Positions 33,283-43,812 of a DNA stretch of 64,000 bases are shown here, piece by piece. The position numbers and the translations under genes were made by a program. Source of the DNA: Otatea glauca. Taxonomy: Eukaryota; Streptophyta; Magnoliopsida; Poales; Poaceae. The stretch covers positions 1 through 64,000 of the forward strand of contig JAYEVK010000364.1 of assembly GCA_036346275.1 (NCBI GenBank), given 5' to 3'. Below the pieces are notes generated by a model. It saw only the letters and a program-made list of their open reading frames with translations. It was not told the origin of the DNA and ran no database searches. How positions within the stretch are numbered: the stretch's first letter is position 1; every line of letters begins with the position of its first letter.

Positions 33283-33296
33283 TGGCTCTGATACCA
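33283..33296 (-). other. C2 primer binding site (initiator tRNA-Met type)
   Basis: TGGTATCAGAGCCA on the minus strand, one base from the LTR, identical to C1. Confidence 0.9.
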
Positions 33297-33297
33297 C

Positions 33298-33943
33298 TGA
33301 AGAGGAACGCGGTATGCTACACTAGCACAAAAAAAACCTACCGCATAACCAAAAAGCTACTCGCAAGAAGGGGATCACAGATTAGATTACCACTAGACGC
33401 GCAGGTGCGAAATCCTTCGCGCGTCAATGTAGTGGATCGTCCTCGCCGCAGTCGTTGCGTCGATGGAGTGGATCGTCCTCCCACGCCGCAGTCGCAGCAG
33501 CGTCACCACAGTAGTCCACACGTCCAGGGATGGAATGCCGTGCGTCGGTGTGCAAGCACCTGGTCGCTCGGCAGGGGCAGCCAGAGGAGGAGGCTAGGGT
33601 TTCGGGTGAATCACTTCTAAACCGTGGGAAAGCACACCTTGCACCCACCCTCCTCCCCTCCTTATATAGCCACGAGATGAAACCCTAAACCAGGGCCCAT
33701 CAGCATGCTATAGCCCACAAGGTCCATTAATTACGGATCCAATCCAAATTAATGCGTCCCAGCCCATTAAGTGTGTGACCCTGCAGGTTCACGTACATTT
33801 GGACATGGATCCAGAAAACTCCTTTTCAATCCAATAGTTGGTAGCGGCTCCTTGCAAAGTATGCCAACTCCCAAACATACTATGATCAAATCGGACAGAA
33901 CCTATTAAAAGTACTCATGTAATAATCCCTTTGCCAAGTATAT
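33298..33943 (-). repeat. C2 5' LTR, segment left of G2
   Basis: This segment starts TGAAGAGGAACGCGG and matches C1 LTR positions 6054-6707. It ends in TATAT (33939-33943), the left duplication of G2. The remaining LTR is at 46367-47072. Confidence 0.9.
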
Positions 33944-34592
33944 TGTTTGCACCAAAATTTGGTAAGTCTTAGTCAAAATCGGCAATAAAGTCAAAGATAC
34001 GGGAATTAACGGACAGGTTGGAAAGGTTTGGAGATATTTTGGTAACGGCAAGATCTTTAAGGAAATAACTGTCTGAGATAAGGCCGATACGGATCAAGAC
34101 TTGAAACGTGTTGTAGTAGGACACGATCGGCCGAAGGGTATAAAAGAAGGACCAGAGCAAGCTGCGACAACGACACAATACAATCAACCACTTTTACTTT
34201 TCTACTTTTTCACGCCAACTAGGGTAGCCTCTATAATTTAGATCTCTCTTTGTAATCGATTTTGATCAATAATGTTGCGCATCGCGATTGTTGATCTTAA
34301 ATCAATTACACCCCAGGTTTGATTTGTTACGATTTTGTTGCGCACGCCTTCTTCAAAATCGATCTACCTTTATCCTCCGATTAGCCTTAATCGGCTAGTT
34401 AGACTTACCTGTTACTTTGGTCTTAATCGCTTGGTGATTGAATCTAAGCCGATTGATCGTTACGATCGGCTTTTGATTAAATTTTATATTTTTACCTTGT
34501 CGATTCTGAGTCAAATCGACCGCACGCTCTGAACCGGTGTTCGTCTAGTGTCTTCTTTGTCGAAACCCTACATCAAGTTTTTGATGCCAACA
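33944..34592 (+). repeat. G2 5' LTR
   Basis: This LTR is 649 bp, from TGTTTGCACCAAAATTTGG to TTTTTGATGCCAACA. A TATAAAAG box at 34139-34146 is followed by a 5'-UTR-like region rich in CGGCTTA-type motifs. It pairs with 45704-46361. Confidence 0.93.
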
Positions 34593-34617
34593 CACTCTTA
34601 GCACGCCGGTGGGACCA

Positions 34618-36271
34618 ATGTCTTCATCGGGAAAGTCGATTCCACCATCCGATCCAACGAGCGAAGCCATAATCGCCCAAACAATGGGCGATTTGGTATG
34701 GAACAACCGGAAATAGAGGCTCGGAAGACTGCGTTGGAGGAGATGATGCTAAGCTGTTATCAGAAAACCAGACGTGGCGTCACTCAAAAATCCGCCTGCT
34801 CAAGCCGAATTATCGGCTATGATTAATCAGTCTGTGCACCACGCCTTAATAAATCAATCATCGGCTCTCGTGACAACGCTCAAGCCGATGATAGCAAATA
34901 GCGTTAAATCTATAGCCCAGGAGTTAGCCTCGTCAGGAAGTCGGCTTGACCCATTACAAGCTCTGCCGAATTATCCTGTTCTTTTAGTAGCACAAAATAC
35001 GCAGAGCTCAACAGCCGATCCTAAACTGTCGGCTATAACCTCACCCCCTACCATGATGCCTACCCAGCCGACCGTAATATTGCCTAGAGATCCTCGGTCA
35101 AGTGGGGTGAGCCATTACCACTCCTACACCGACGCCGCTAAGTTCGACGCATCAATAAATCTGTCGCCATCGGCTCCGTTCTATGCCTTTCCCCAATCGG
35201 TTCCACAGCCGATTGGCTCCGAGAGATTCTCACAAGACCCTACCGTGCTTAGAAACCCAGGTCCTCATAGGGTAGTAACATACTTAGAACCGTTTGTCCC
35301 AGTGCCGGAACCTCAAGACAGGCATAATCGGCATGATCAATATGGTCGTGTGCCAACGATGCAGCATAATTGGCAACCCGAGCTTGCACTCGGGGGGCAG
35401 GCTGCCAACTATGACCAACATTATCAAGGGCCTGCTATGCCAATGGCCGATAATGTAAATTGGCCCGATCAAATCTCCGCTGTTTTACGGGACCAATTGG
35501 CATCTGACCTAAAGGAAAGGTTATCGGCTATAGAAAGCCGTATCCGATTACATAGATCGTATGCCATACCCTCATAATTTGAGTACCGGACTTTGCGAAA
35601 TTCTCGGCGATGATTCAACTACAGCGTTGGAACACATCGGACGCTTTATCGCTCAATGCGGTGAAGCGGCTCGATCCGATGGACTAAAAATAAGACATTC
35701 CCGTTGTCATTATCCGGAGCGACTTTTACCTAGTTTACTGTTTACCTCGAATTCGGTCCACTTATGGAGCGATTTGGAAAGCCGATTTCACGAATACTTC
35801 TTTGAGGCGGTTTGGAGCACATGATTTCGATCTAAGCTCATTCACGTAAATTTGGGGAATCGATGGCGATTACATTAAAAGGTTTAGGGAAACTAGGAAT
35901 CGATGTTTTAGCATCACTTTGCCCGATAATCAACTTGTTGATTTGGCGTTTCAAGGATTGATTCCTCCGCTTAGGGAAAAGTTTGGAGGGCAAGAGTTCG
36001 CTGACTTAAGTCACTTGCTTCATCGTGTATCGGCTCAAGAAAGCCGATTCCCTGATAGTAAAGCGTTTAAAGATAGATTCAAGAACAATAATAATAAGGA
36101 GATGGACAAGGCCAAAGTCAATATGGTCGAATATTGTCGATGATTCTTGAAGGCGATGAAGCGTAAATAAATATAGTCGAATGGGTGAAGGGCTCTAAAA
36201 GTCCGTAGTCCATTCTTGGCAAAGCCGACTAGAAATAAGTCGGAAGTTAAATATGCCTTTGATGTTTCCAA
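34618..36271 (+). pseudogene. G2 gag
   Basis: This is the capsid region. The likely start is ATG at 34618 (MSSSGKSIPPSDPTSEAIIA), which lies 25 bp after the LTR; it meets a stop at 34714. The main frame resumes at 34774 (AELSAMINQSVHHALINQSS) and runs to 35577. Further frames at 35561-35824 (GRFIAQCGEA, WSDLESRFHEYF) and 35919-36143 (LPDNQLVDLAFQGL, PLREKFGGQEFADLSHLLHR) are the standard gag core. At least three frame changes are needed, so gag is the most damaged sense gene of G2. The region 36144-36345 shows no coding. Confidence 0.82.
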
Positions 36272-36345
36272 ATGTGATCGTATTTTGATTTGTTATTACA
36301 AGAAAAAATAATCTGAGTTACCAAGGGATATGTTATACCATCGGT

Positions 36346-37971
36346 GTGAGATCAAGAAACGCAGTATTGCAAGTGGCACCATTCTTTTCTCACAATACTA
36401 ATGGCGCAATATTTTCCGTCAAGCAGATCCGATCGGCTATTGAGGACGGTCGGCTAAAATTTGCTGACGAGCTGACCATGCAAGTTGATGTTGATCCATT
36501 TCCAATCAACATGGTTCAATGTTCGGCTAAAGGAAAGGAGCCGATGCATGATGAGCCAAAGAAGGATCGACACGTCAATATTCAGCCGAATCCGGACGCT
36601 GGTCAAACGCTGAAAATTACGATCGGCTCATTACAAATAGAAGCCGATCACGAAGGAAAAAATTTGAGGACCATTAAATCCAAAGGTAATCCTCGGGTGG
36701 GTAAATGGTACAAAGCTGAAAAATCGCCATCAAAGCAATCGGCCAAAAGGCCGGGACCAATTTTTTCACAATTGATGGATAAATATGAAAGGATGAATAG
36801 CCGACCACGATATCCTGCTCGCTGGTCGGATAATTTATATCACACTGAAAATGTGGAGAGGGCCCATAGAAGATGTCCTTTTTGGCAGTTTTGTTGGGAA
36901 AGGGGAGTAGCACTGCCATCCCCGTATACGTGCCCGATGGAGCATTACCCCCGCGATGATTGGCCAAGGCAATCGGCTAAAGATAGGCTATCTGGGCCGA
37001 TTAGGGGTTACAACGAAGGTTTTAGAAGGCCTGTTCACGAAAGGATATCTGGACCAAAGCAAGTACCAAACCAGTTCGAAACGCAAAGGTCAAACATGGA
37101 CCAAGATAATCTAGTCGGCAAGATAAGAAAACCAGTGGAGCCTAAGCCTAGATGGTGTCCGTCGGGCCTTAGCCGATCACAACGCAGACGACTTCAGAGG
37201 CTAAGGACTCAAGAGATCCGGGAAGCCGACGCAGAGAAACAGAGGGACGAAACTTTCAATGAGCTTCGTCCGGTCAAAATTGTCAAGAAAGAATGGAGGA
37301 AAAAAGAACAAGCTGAAGAAGGTTTTGAATCGGCAGACGATCTAGACTCTCCTATGATTAGGGATGATACACCCCCAATGGATATCAACATGGTGTTCAC
37401 GTTGCCAGCCGAATTCAAAATCAAAACTGAATCGGCTAAAGAAACTTTTGCCCAATCTTGCTCGGGAGTCCAAAACACAATCTTCGAGAAACCAAGAGAT
37501 GATCATCGGCATTTGAAACCATTATATCTGAAAGGATATATAAATGGAAAGCCGATATCAAGGATGCTGGTAGACAGTGGAGCCACAGTAAACTTGATGC
37601 CCTACACGACTTGCAAGAAATTGGGTAAGTCCGATGAAGACTTGATTAAAACTAACATGGTTTTGAACGACTTCACAGGCGATCCCACAGAAGCCAAAGG
37701 CGTCATGGTTACAGAACTGAACGTCGGCAGTAAGACTTTGCCGACCGCATTTTTTGTTATTGACGCCAAAGGAAATTACAGCGTAATGCTTGGAAGAGAT
37801 TGGATTCATGCCAACTGTTGTATCCCGTCTACTATGCATCAAGCGCTTGTCAAATGGAACGGAGAAGAGGTTGAAATTGTCACGGTCGACACATCGGCTC
37901 ACATTGCCATGGCCAGTTCTGATGCGAATTGGCAACATGAAAAAGCAGGGTGTATATCGGGAAAACATTAG
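36346..37971 (+). CDS. G2 gag-pol linker and aspartic protease
   Basis: A 541-codon open frame. The N-terminal half is a basic, low-complexity linker between gag and pol that contains CPFWQFCW and repeated short motifs. The C-terminal third is retropepsin: RMLVDSGATVNLMPY (catalytic D-S-G near residue 408), then FFVIDAKGNYSVMLGRDWIH. It ends shortly after SSDANWQHEKAG at 37971, and RT begins about 100 bp later in another frame. The polyprotein presumably continued here before a frameshift. I see no substituted catalytic residue. Confidence 0.85.
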   Translation: MRSRNAVLQVAPFFSHNTNGAIFSVKQIRSAIEDGRLKFADELTMQVDVDPFPINMVQCSAKGKEPMHDEPKKDRHVNIQPNPDAGQTLKITIGSLQIEADHEGKNLRTIKSKGNPRVGKWYKAEKSPSKQSAKRPGPIFSQLMDKYERMNSRPRYPARWSDNLYHTENVERAHRRCPFWQFCWERGVALPSPYTCPMEHYPRDDWPRQSAKDRLSGPIRGYNEGFRRPVHERISGPKQVPNQFETQRSNMDQDNLVGKIRKPVEPKPRWCPSGLSRSQRRRLQRLRTQEIREADAEKQRDETFNELRPVKIVKKEWRKKEQAEEGFESADDLDSPMIRDDTPPMDINMVFTLPAEFKIKTESAKETFAQSCSGVQNTIFEKPRDDHRHLKPLYLKGYINGKPISRMLVDSGATVNLMPYTTCKKLGKSDEDLIKTNMVLNDFTGDPTEAKGVMVTELNVGSKTLPTAFFVIDAKGNYSVMLGRDWIHANCCIPSTMHQALVKWNGEEVEIVTVDTSAHIAMASSDANWQHEKAGCISGKH

Positions 37972-38065
37972 AAGATTGCGATTTCATCTGCGTGAGCAAG
38001 ACAGGACTTATGCCGATCAGTGTCAAGCCAGGCACATTTGATCGAGCAAACGAAGTGCTACGCCG

Positions 38066-39133
38066 ATGGGGACAAGAAAAACAGTGAAGGTGTTACAAGA
38101 CAAAATGCAAAGCTATCGGCAAACAACGGATAGCTATGAGGCTATAGAAGACTTTCAAGAGGTTGAAAAGTTGGGTCAAGGCTTTACGTCCACCGATCTG
38201 CTTGAAGAAGTTGATATAGGTAGTGGTGATAGAAAAAGACCAACTTTTGTTTGCGCATATTTAGATGTAAAATATAAAGAGAAGTTAATCGAAATTCTTA
38301 GAAAATATAAAGATTGCTTAGCTTGGGAATATTACGAGATGCCTGGTTTAAGCCGACAATTGGTAGAACATCGGCTACCCATTAAACAAGGTTATCGGCC
38401 GTTTAAACAGTACCCTAGGCATTTTAATCCGGCTCTGTATAAAATTATAAAAGAAGAGATAGAGCGATTGTTGGAGGCTAAATTTATAAGACCTTGTCGA
38501 TATGCGGAATGGGTTTCCAACATCGTTCCAGTTATGAAGAAAAACGGAAAACTGCGAGTATGTGTAGACTTTAGAGATTTGAACAACGCGACACCAAAAG
38601 ATGAATACCCGATGCCTATAGACGATATACTTATCGATGCTGCGTCGGGGAATAAGATCATAAGTTTTCTGGACGGGAATGCCGGATACAATCAGATATT
38701 CATGGCAGAAGCCGATATACCAAAAATAGCTTTCAAATGTCCTGGTGCAATAGGTTTATTCGAGTGGACGGTTATGACCTTCGGATTAAAGAACGCTGGA
38801 GCAACATATCAGCGAGCCATGAATCTAATTTTTCACGATTTAATCAGCCACATCGTTGGAATATACATCGATGATGTCGTGGTAAAGTCTGCAGAGGACT
38901 TGCAGCATTTGGCCGATCTAGAAAGAGTTTTCCAGAACATAAGATCGCATGGCTTGAAGATGAATCCTTTCAAATGTGCGTTCAGCGTGTCGGCTGGGCA
39001 GTTTTTAGGTTTTATGGTGCATGAGAGGGGGATTGAAGTCAATCAAACAAGGGTCAAAGCCATAGTCAATACAATGCCCCCGACGTGCAAAAATGAGTTA
39101 CAAAAGTTGATCGGCAAAATTAACTATCTCTGA
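38066..39133 (+). CDS. G2 reverse transcriptase
   Basis: This 355-codon open frame covers most of the Ty3 RT. In order: CLAWEYYEMPGLSRQLVEHR, KLRVCVDFRDLNNATPKDEY, MPIDDILIDAASGNKIISFL, GNAGYNQIFMAEADIPKIAF, WTVMTFGLKNAGATYQRAMN, and the catalytic YIDDVVVKS box near residue 275. It stops just after LQKLIGKINYL at a TGA, where the connection to RNase H normally reads on; RNase H resumes at 39182. All recognisable catalytic Asp residues are present. It is the best preserved RT in the window. Confidence 0.92.
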   Translation: MGTRKTVKVLQDKMQSYRQTTDSYEAIEDFQEVEKLGQGFTSTDLLEEVDIGSGDRKRPTFVCAYLDVKYKEKLIEILRKYKDCLAWEYYEMPGLSRQLVEHRLPIKQGYRPFKQYPRHFNPALYKIIKEEIERLLEAKFIRPCRYAEWVSNIVPVMKKNGKLRVCVDFRDLNNATPKDEYPMPIDDILIDAASGNKIISFLDGNAGYNQIFMAEADIPKIAFKCPGAIGLFEWTVMTFGLKNAGATYQRAMNLIFHDLISHIVGIYIDDVVVKSAEDLQHLADLERVFQNIRSHGLKMNPFKCAFSVSAGQFLGFMVHERGIEVNQTRVKAIVNTMPPTCKNELQKLIGKINYL

Positions 39134-39181
39134 AGGTTCATCTCGAATCTCTCCGGACGAATTCGCGCCTTTACCCCACTA

Positions 39182-40066
39182 TTGAAATTAAAGGATAATC
39201 AGGAGTTTGTGTGGGGAGCCGGTCAGCAGAAGGCTTTCGATGATATCAAAGACTATTTAGCCAATCCTCCGGTTTTGGCCGCACCACAAAAGGGGATTCC
39301 ATTCAAGTTATATATATCGGCTGAAAAGGAGACTATTGGGTCTGTTTTAGCACAAGAAGTTGATGGAAAGGAAAGGGTTATCTTTTATTTAAGCCGACAC
39401 CTTCTTGATGCTGAAGTCAGGTACCCTTTTGTTGAAAAATTATGCTTATCTTTATACTTCTCATGTACAAAGCTAAGACATTACATTTTAGCATCGGCTT
39501 GTAAAGTAATCTGTAAAGCTGATGTTATAAAATATATGTTGTCAGCTCCAATCCTGCGGGGTCGACTTGGCAAATGGGCTTATGCCTTGGTTGAGTTCGA
39601 CCTGTCTTATGAATCGGCCAAAGCAGTCAAAGGGCAGGTATTAGCCTATTTTATAACAGGGCATGATACTACTGCTGATTTGGTATCAGTAGCCCCTTGG
39701 CAATTGTTTTTTGATGGGTCTGTGTGCAGAGAAGGCGATGGAATCAGTATAGTGCTCATATCGCCTAAAGGGCATAATTTCGAGTTCGCATTTCGGCTAA
39801 ATAGCCGATGCTCAAATAATCAGGCAGAGTATGAAGCGTTCCTCAAAGGTTTGCAGTTATTGGAAAATATCGGAGCAAGTAAGGTTGAGGCATACGGGGA
39901 TTCTATGCTAGTTATACAGCAAATCAAAGGAGAATACCAACGTCGAGACGAGATACTGCTAAAATACTTGGAGCAATACCTAGAGATCATCGGCTCATTT
40001 ACGTCATTTTCTATCGGTCACATTCCTAGAGAGTTGAACGATAGAGCTAATGCCTTGGCTCAATAG
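39182..40066 (+). CDS. G2 RNase H and archaeal-type second RNase H
   Basis: This is a 294-codon frame. Residues 1-150 are the Ty3 RNase H (FVWGAGQQKAFDDIKDYLAN, ERVIFYLSRHLLDAEVRYPF). Residues 175-294 are a second RNase H of archaeal type, with WQLFFDGS (Asp), NNQAEYEAFLKGLQLL (Glu), EAYGDSMLVIQQIKGEY (Asp) and IPRELNDRANALAQ (Asp). All four catalytic acids are present, in contrast to G1. This pair of domains is the lineage marker for Tat elements. Confidence 0.92.
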   Translation: MKLKDNQEFVWGAGQQKAFDDIKDYLANPPVLAAPQKGIPFKLYISAEKETIGSVLAQEVDGKERVIFYLSRHLLDAEVRYPFVEKLCLSLYFSCTKLRHYILASACKVICKADVIKYMLSAPILRGRLGKWAYALVEFDLSYESAKAVKGQVLAYFITGHDTTADLVSVAPWQLFFDGSVCREGDGISIVLISPKGHNFEFAFRLNSRCSNNQAEYEAFLKGLQLLENIGASKVEAYGDSMLVIQQIKGEYQRRDEILLKYLEQYLEIIGSFTSFSIGHIPRELNDRANALAQ

Positions 40067-40105
40067 GCATCAAGGTACAAAGACCTCGACCGATATCCTG
40101 AGCTA

Positions 40106-41397
40106 ATGGATAAAGCCGTTACGTGCGTGGATGTCGCGGATTGGAGGACGCAGATAAAGAAATACCTGATCGATCCATCTGAGCCGACAGAACGCAAGAT
40201 TAGGCACCAAGCTTTGAAGTACATTATTATGGACGATAAGTTGTATTATCGGACGATGGAAGGATTGCTATTAAGATGTCTTGGGGCCGAAGAAGCGTGA
40301 GTGGCAATGGGTGAAGTACATGAAGGCATTTGCGGTTCTCATCAATCGGCACACAAGATGAAATGGATGCTCAGACGGACAGGTTATTTTTGGCCGACGA
40401 TGTTGGAAGATTGTTTCAAGTATTATAAAGGATGTCAAACCTGTCAGAAGTTCGGCAACATACAACTAGCACCAGCATCGGCTTTGCACCCAATTATCAA
40501 GCCATGGCCGTTTAGAGGTTGGGGAATAGATGTAATTAGCCAAATATTTCCTGCATCGAGTAAAGGCCACAAGTTTATTTTGGCCACAACCGATTATTTC
40601 TCTAAATGGGTTGAAGCTATACCACTCAAGAAAGTAACCAGTGTTGAAGCAATCGGATTCGTTAATGAGCATATTGTCCATCGGTTTGGAATACCGCAAA
40701 CAATTACAACCGACCAAGGCACGGTTTTCGTGTCCAATGAGTTTCAGACTTACGCGACAAGTCTGGGGATTAAACTATTGAATTCATCCCCATACTAGCT
40801 CAGGCTAACGGACAAGCCGAGTCATCCAACAAAACGCTGATTAAGCTGATCCAAAGAAAGATCGATGAAAAGCCGAGGAATTGGCACTCAACTCTATCGG
40901 AGTCGCTTTGGGCATATCGGCTAGCTTACCACGGAGCGACGAAGCTTTCACCTTACCAGCTGGTGTATGGTCAAGAAGCTGTATTACCCGTTGAAATCAA
41001 TATTGAATCTATACGAGTGGCCAAACAAAACGGTTTGTCGGCTCAGGATTATAACAATTTGATGATCGATAATTTGGATGAGTTGGTAGAATTACGATTG
41101 TCTACACTTGATCGGCTTAAGAAGAATAAAATCAGGGTGGCGAAAGCGTACAATAAAAAGGTCGTGCCTAAATCTTTCGACCAAGCCGATTTAGTATGGA
41201 AAACGATATTGCCTGTTGGTTCGAAAGATAACCGATTCGAAAAATGGTCACCTACGTGGGAAGGACCATATAAAGTTAATCGGCTAGTCGATGGAAATTC
41301 TTACTTACTAGAAACGTTGGAAGGATATGAATTGCCTAAAGATATTAATGGGAAGTATTTGAAGAAGTACTATCCTAGCGTTTGGATTGGAGCCTAG
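40106..41397 (+). pseudogene. G2 integrase
   Basis: There are three frames. 40106-40300 is the pre-zinc segment, ending in a stop. 40301-40798 has HEGICGSHQSAHKMKWMLRR and GCQTCQKFGN (HHCC finger), GWGIDVISQIFPASSKGHKF (first Asp) and ITTDQGTVFVSNEFQTYATS (second Asp). A frameshift at about 40795 leads to AQANGQAESSNK (catalytic Glu). 40963-41397 has PYQLVYGQEAVLPVEINIES and the C-terminal WEGPYKVNRLVDGNSYLLET module. The stop at 41395-41397 looks like the natural end. Only two lesions separate this from an open integrase. Confidence 0.88.
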
Positions 41398-42455
41398 CCG
41401 ACTAAAGATTTCGTTCAAAAAGCCAAGTTAACATGATGCTGTTATTCGGCTAAAAGAGATTGCAGATTAAAATTACAGGAAAATAAAATTAAATCGGTTA
41501 AACAGCCGATTACAAGCATAGCAAAATTATAAAGTATTCAAACAAGTGTTTCTGAAAAACGGCCAACAGAGTTTTACATCTCAGGAAGTTAATATTGGAT
41601 GCCTGAACCAGGAAGAGTCGCGCCTAGAGCTGACAGAGCACCACGCCTTAGCGATCACGCGACCGAACCGTCAAGAATGCGCTCATCGTCTTTGGCGTTC
41701 CTGCATCGCTTCACCTTGGCCGCCTTGCCGTCACATCTGCGATGGCTTTGGCAATGCCAAGTTTTTGTTCTTTCATGGCCGACATGTTTTTTTCCATGGA
41801 ATGTTGGCCATCTTGGATTAATTTTTCTGTCTTGGCTAGTTCCTCCAAGAGAAATTTCTTTGTTGACTCAAGCTTGGAAAGGTTTTCCTTGGAAGTCTTT
41901 AGCTGCAGCGCGTCGGCGTCAAACTTGCGTTTTTTCACCTTGGCATCGGCGACGAGCTCATCCAGAAATTTCTTATCGGCTTCTTGAGCTTCACGCTGCG
42001 CTATGCGTGCTTGAGCCTCCTCAACCTCAGACCTCCTTTCGTCCAAGTGGCATACATTCAGGAGTGCCGCCATCGCTTCTGGGGGTTGGTCGGCTTCAAC
42101 GGCCGCCATGGCATCTCGAATCGGCTGATTATTTGCCAATATCTCCGACTGGGGCCTGGTGACCAAATCAAAGAGCTTGTTAAGCTTCTCCTTCATGCCA
42201 GGGGCGGAGGTCACAACAGCCGACGCTTCTTTCGTGACCTCCAGAATTCTCCTGATCTCAGCATCGTAGTCATCAGTGGCCATGATCTCCGGATCATCGA
42301 TCGGCCAAAGATAAACCCAACAGATTTGTTGGGTCGGAGAGCTCCGGCAGGTCGGCGATTGGAGCTGTTGAAATCGGCCATGACGGGGAGAGCGGTGTAG
42401 AAGAAATTTTTGGAAGATCAGCCAGAATCTTCGCGTTTTGAACCGATTGCGTCGG

Positions 42456-42529
42456 CTGAAATAAGAAATGCAAGGTAAGCCGACGTACTGAAGGACATGT
42501 TTCTTAAGTGAAGAAGTACAGCAACCTAC
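42456..42529 (-). other. Predicted intron of the G2 antisense gene
   Basis: A 74-bp interval on the minus strand with donor ACAAG|GTAGGT and acceptor CTTATTTCAG|CC. Confidence 0.72.
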
Positions 42530-42630
42530 CTTGTCAGTAGCCGACGCATGTGGCGAACTCTCGTTGCTTTGCTCTTGGGGCTTGGGTCCTTTTTTCGCAG
42601 GAGCCTTGGTGTACTTTGTCTTTTTCTTTT

Positions 42631-42703
42631 CTGAAAATATAGATCGGCTAAAGGTTAGTTCGGCGAAAGAAAAATAGTATTAGTCGATTGTGTTTATACA
42701 TAC
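42631..42703 (-). other. Predicted intron of the G2 antisense gene
   Basis: A 73-bp interval on the minus strand with donor CCAA|GTATGT and acceptor ATATTTTCAG|AA. Classic plant consensus at both ends. Confidence 0.72.
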
Positions 42704-42780
42704 TTGGTTGTTTTTTCTCAATATCCGATAAGGATGGTGATGAGAACGGTGGCCCGATCTTCCGACAGGTACTGGTAAGT

Positions 42781-43680
42781 CGATTGGTGGAGAACTAGAC
42801 GTTGACGATCCGGCTTCCAATCAGAACTGATTCGAACCCTGCAATCGCTACACCACGGCTCCGTTGGTTATCAACCACGCACAAACACGGTTGACCTCGC
42901 CAAGAAGGCTTGTCCCTGCAAGCGAATCGAGAACACAAGCAAGAACGTAGAAGATGCAATCTGAAATTGCGAATAATATTAAGCACACGAGTTGGGGTTC
43001 CACAAACCGATGAACGGCGAAGAACTGACAAAGTGTCTAGTTGTAATCTAAGCAAAACCCCCCTATTCTAGCGACGGCTACTGAATATGTATGAGGGAGA
43101 GGGCAAGGGAGGTAGCCAAGGGGGTGACCATGAAACCCTAGGTCGTACAAGGCCTTTGGGCCCAAGTGGAGGTGTCACAGCACCCGGCAGATTCTGATCG
43201 TCATATTGTTTTGGTGATTCCTATCGATCTAGAAGGAGTTTGGACTTGAAACCACTTCCGTTGGAAAGCTCTCGTCGTGGGCTTCTCCGTAGAGTCCAAG
43301 AACGTCTCAATTGGACTTCGTATGACCTAGATATGGTCGTTTTATTGATGTGCTGTCCTGAGGCTCCGAAACGAAGTTGGAGTCCAACTTGAGCTCGACT
43401 TTGAGACCAAGTAGACTTGGGCTTTGAGGGATGACGTCTAGGTAAACTTGTGAAGCTTCTCCCATATTCCTAAGCAATAAAACATCACAAGAATTTAGTA
43501 GCAATCCAAACAAGAAAACATGAACAGCGAGGAATGAGTTCACCTGGTGGTTTAATTGTCGCGCGCGTGCTCTTGTAATTGGTCCTTGTATATCTTGAGG
43601 AGTTGTGTTGCGCACATCCGAAGGAGTGATGTCCTCATCAGATGGACTATGGACCCTCAACTGATGTGGCCTTTTGCCTT
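42781..43680 (-). mobile_element. Fragment of another Ty3 element (pol end plus LTR) embedded in the antisense gene
   Basis: On the minus strand, about 43680-43400 reads TTPQDIQGPITRARARQLNH followed by QVNSFLAVHVF, a signature of the C-terminal pol tail of a different grass Ty3 family. It is followed by 3' untranslated sequence and an LTR-like region to about 42781 (a leader-like CTCTCCCTCATACATATTC.. region, and near its end GATTGGAAGCCGGATCGTC). No second LTR or target duplication was found. The fragment lies exactly where the antisense gene should continue, and the entering frame is open across the junction. Edges are approximate. Confidence 0.6.
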
Positions 43681-43729
43681 GGCCACTTCTCGATTGGCCA
43701 GAGACGGGCTTCTGACCGACATCCTTATC

Positions 43730-43812
43730 CTGCAATACACGTAGTAAAAAGTGATTAGAAAATGCATCTAGTAAAAGACCGATGTGCAAGACAAGATTAT
43801 TCAAGCCGATAC
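43730..43812 (-). other. Predicted intron of the G2 antisense gene
   Basis: An 83-bp interval on the minus strand. The donor is GATAAG|GTATCG after the exon end SSSGYTNTSLVHIDK, and the acceptor is GTATTGCAG|GA before DKDVGQKPVSG. The reading frame is kept across the junction. Confidence 0.72.

Larger units (their letters stand above)
41711..42780 (-). pseudogene. G2 antisense gene, 3' exons (coiled-coil part)
   Basis: The minus-strand exons are 42780-42704 (SSSPPIDLPVPVGRSG), 42630-42530 (a Lys-rich block then SPHASATDK) and 42455-41711. The last exon holds an uninterrupted 190-codon frame (42283-41711) rich in Glu, Lys, Ala and Leu with heptad spacing (KSTKKFLLEELAKTEK-like helices), likely a coiled coil. 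Introns 42631-42703 and 42456-42529 have GT donors and TTTTCAG/TTTCAG acceptors. The stop at 41711-41713 lies ~315 bp from the end of the integrase frame, so the two transcripts converge. Confidence 0.7.
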
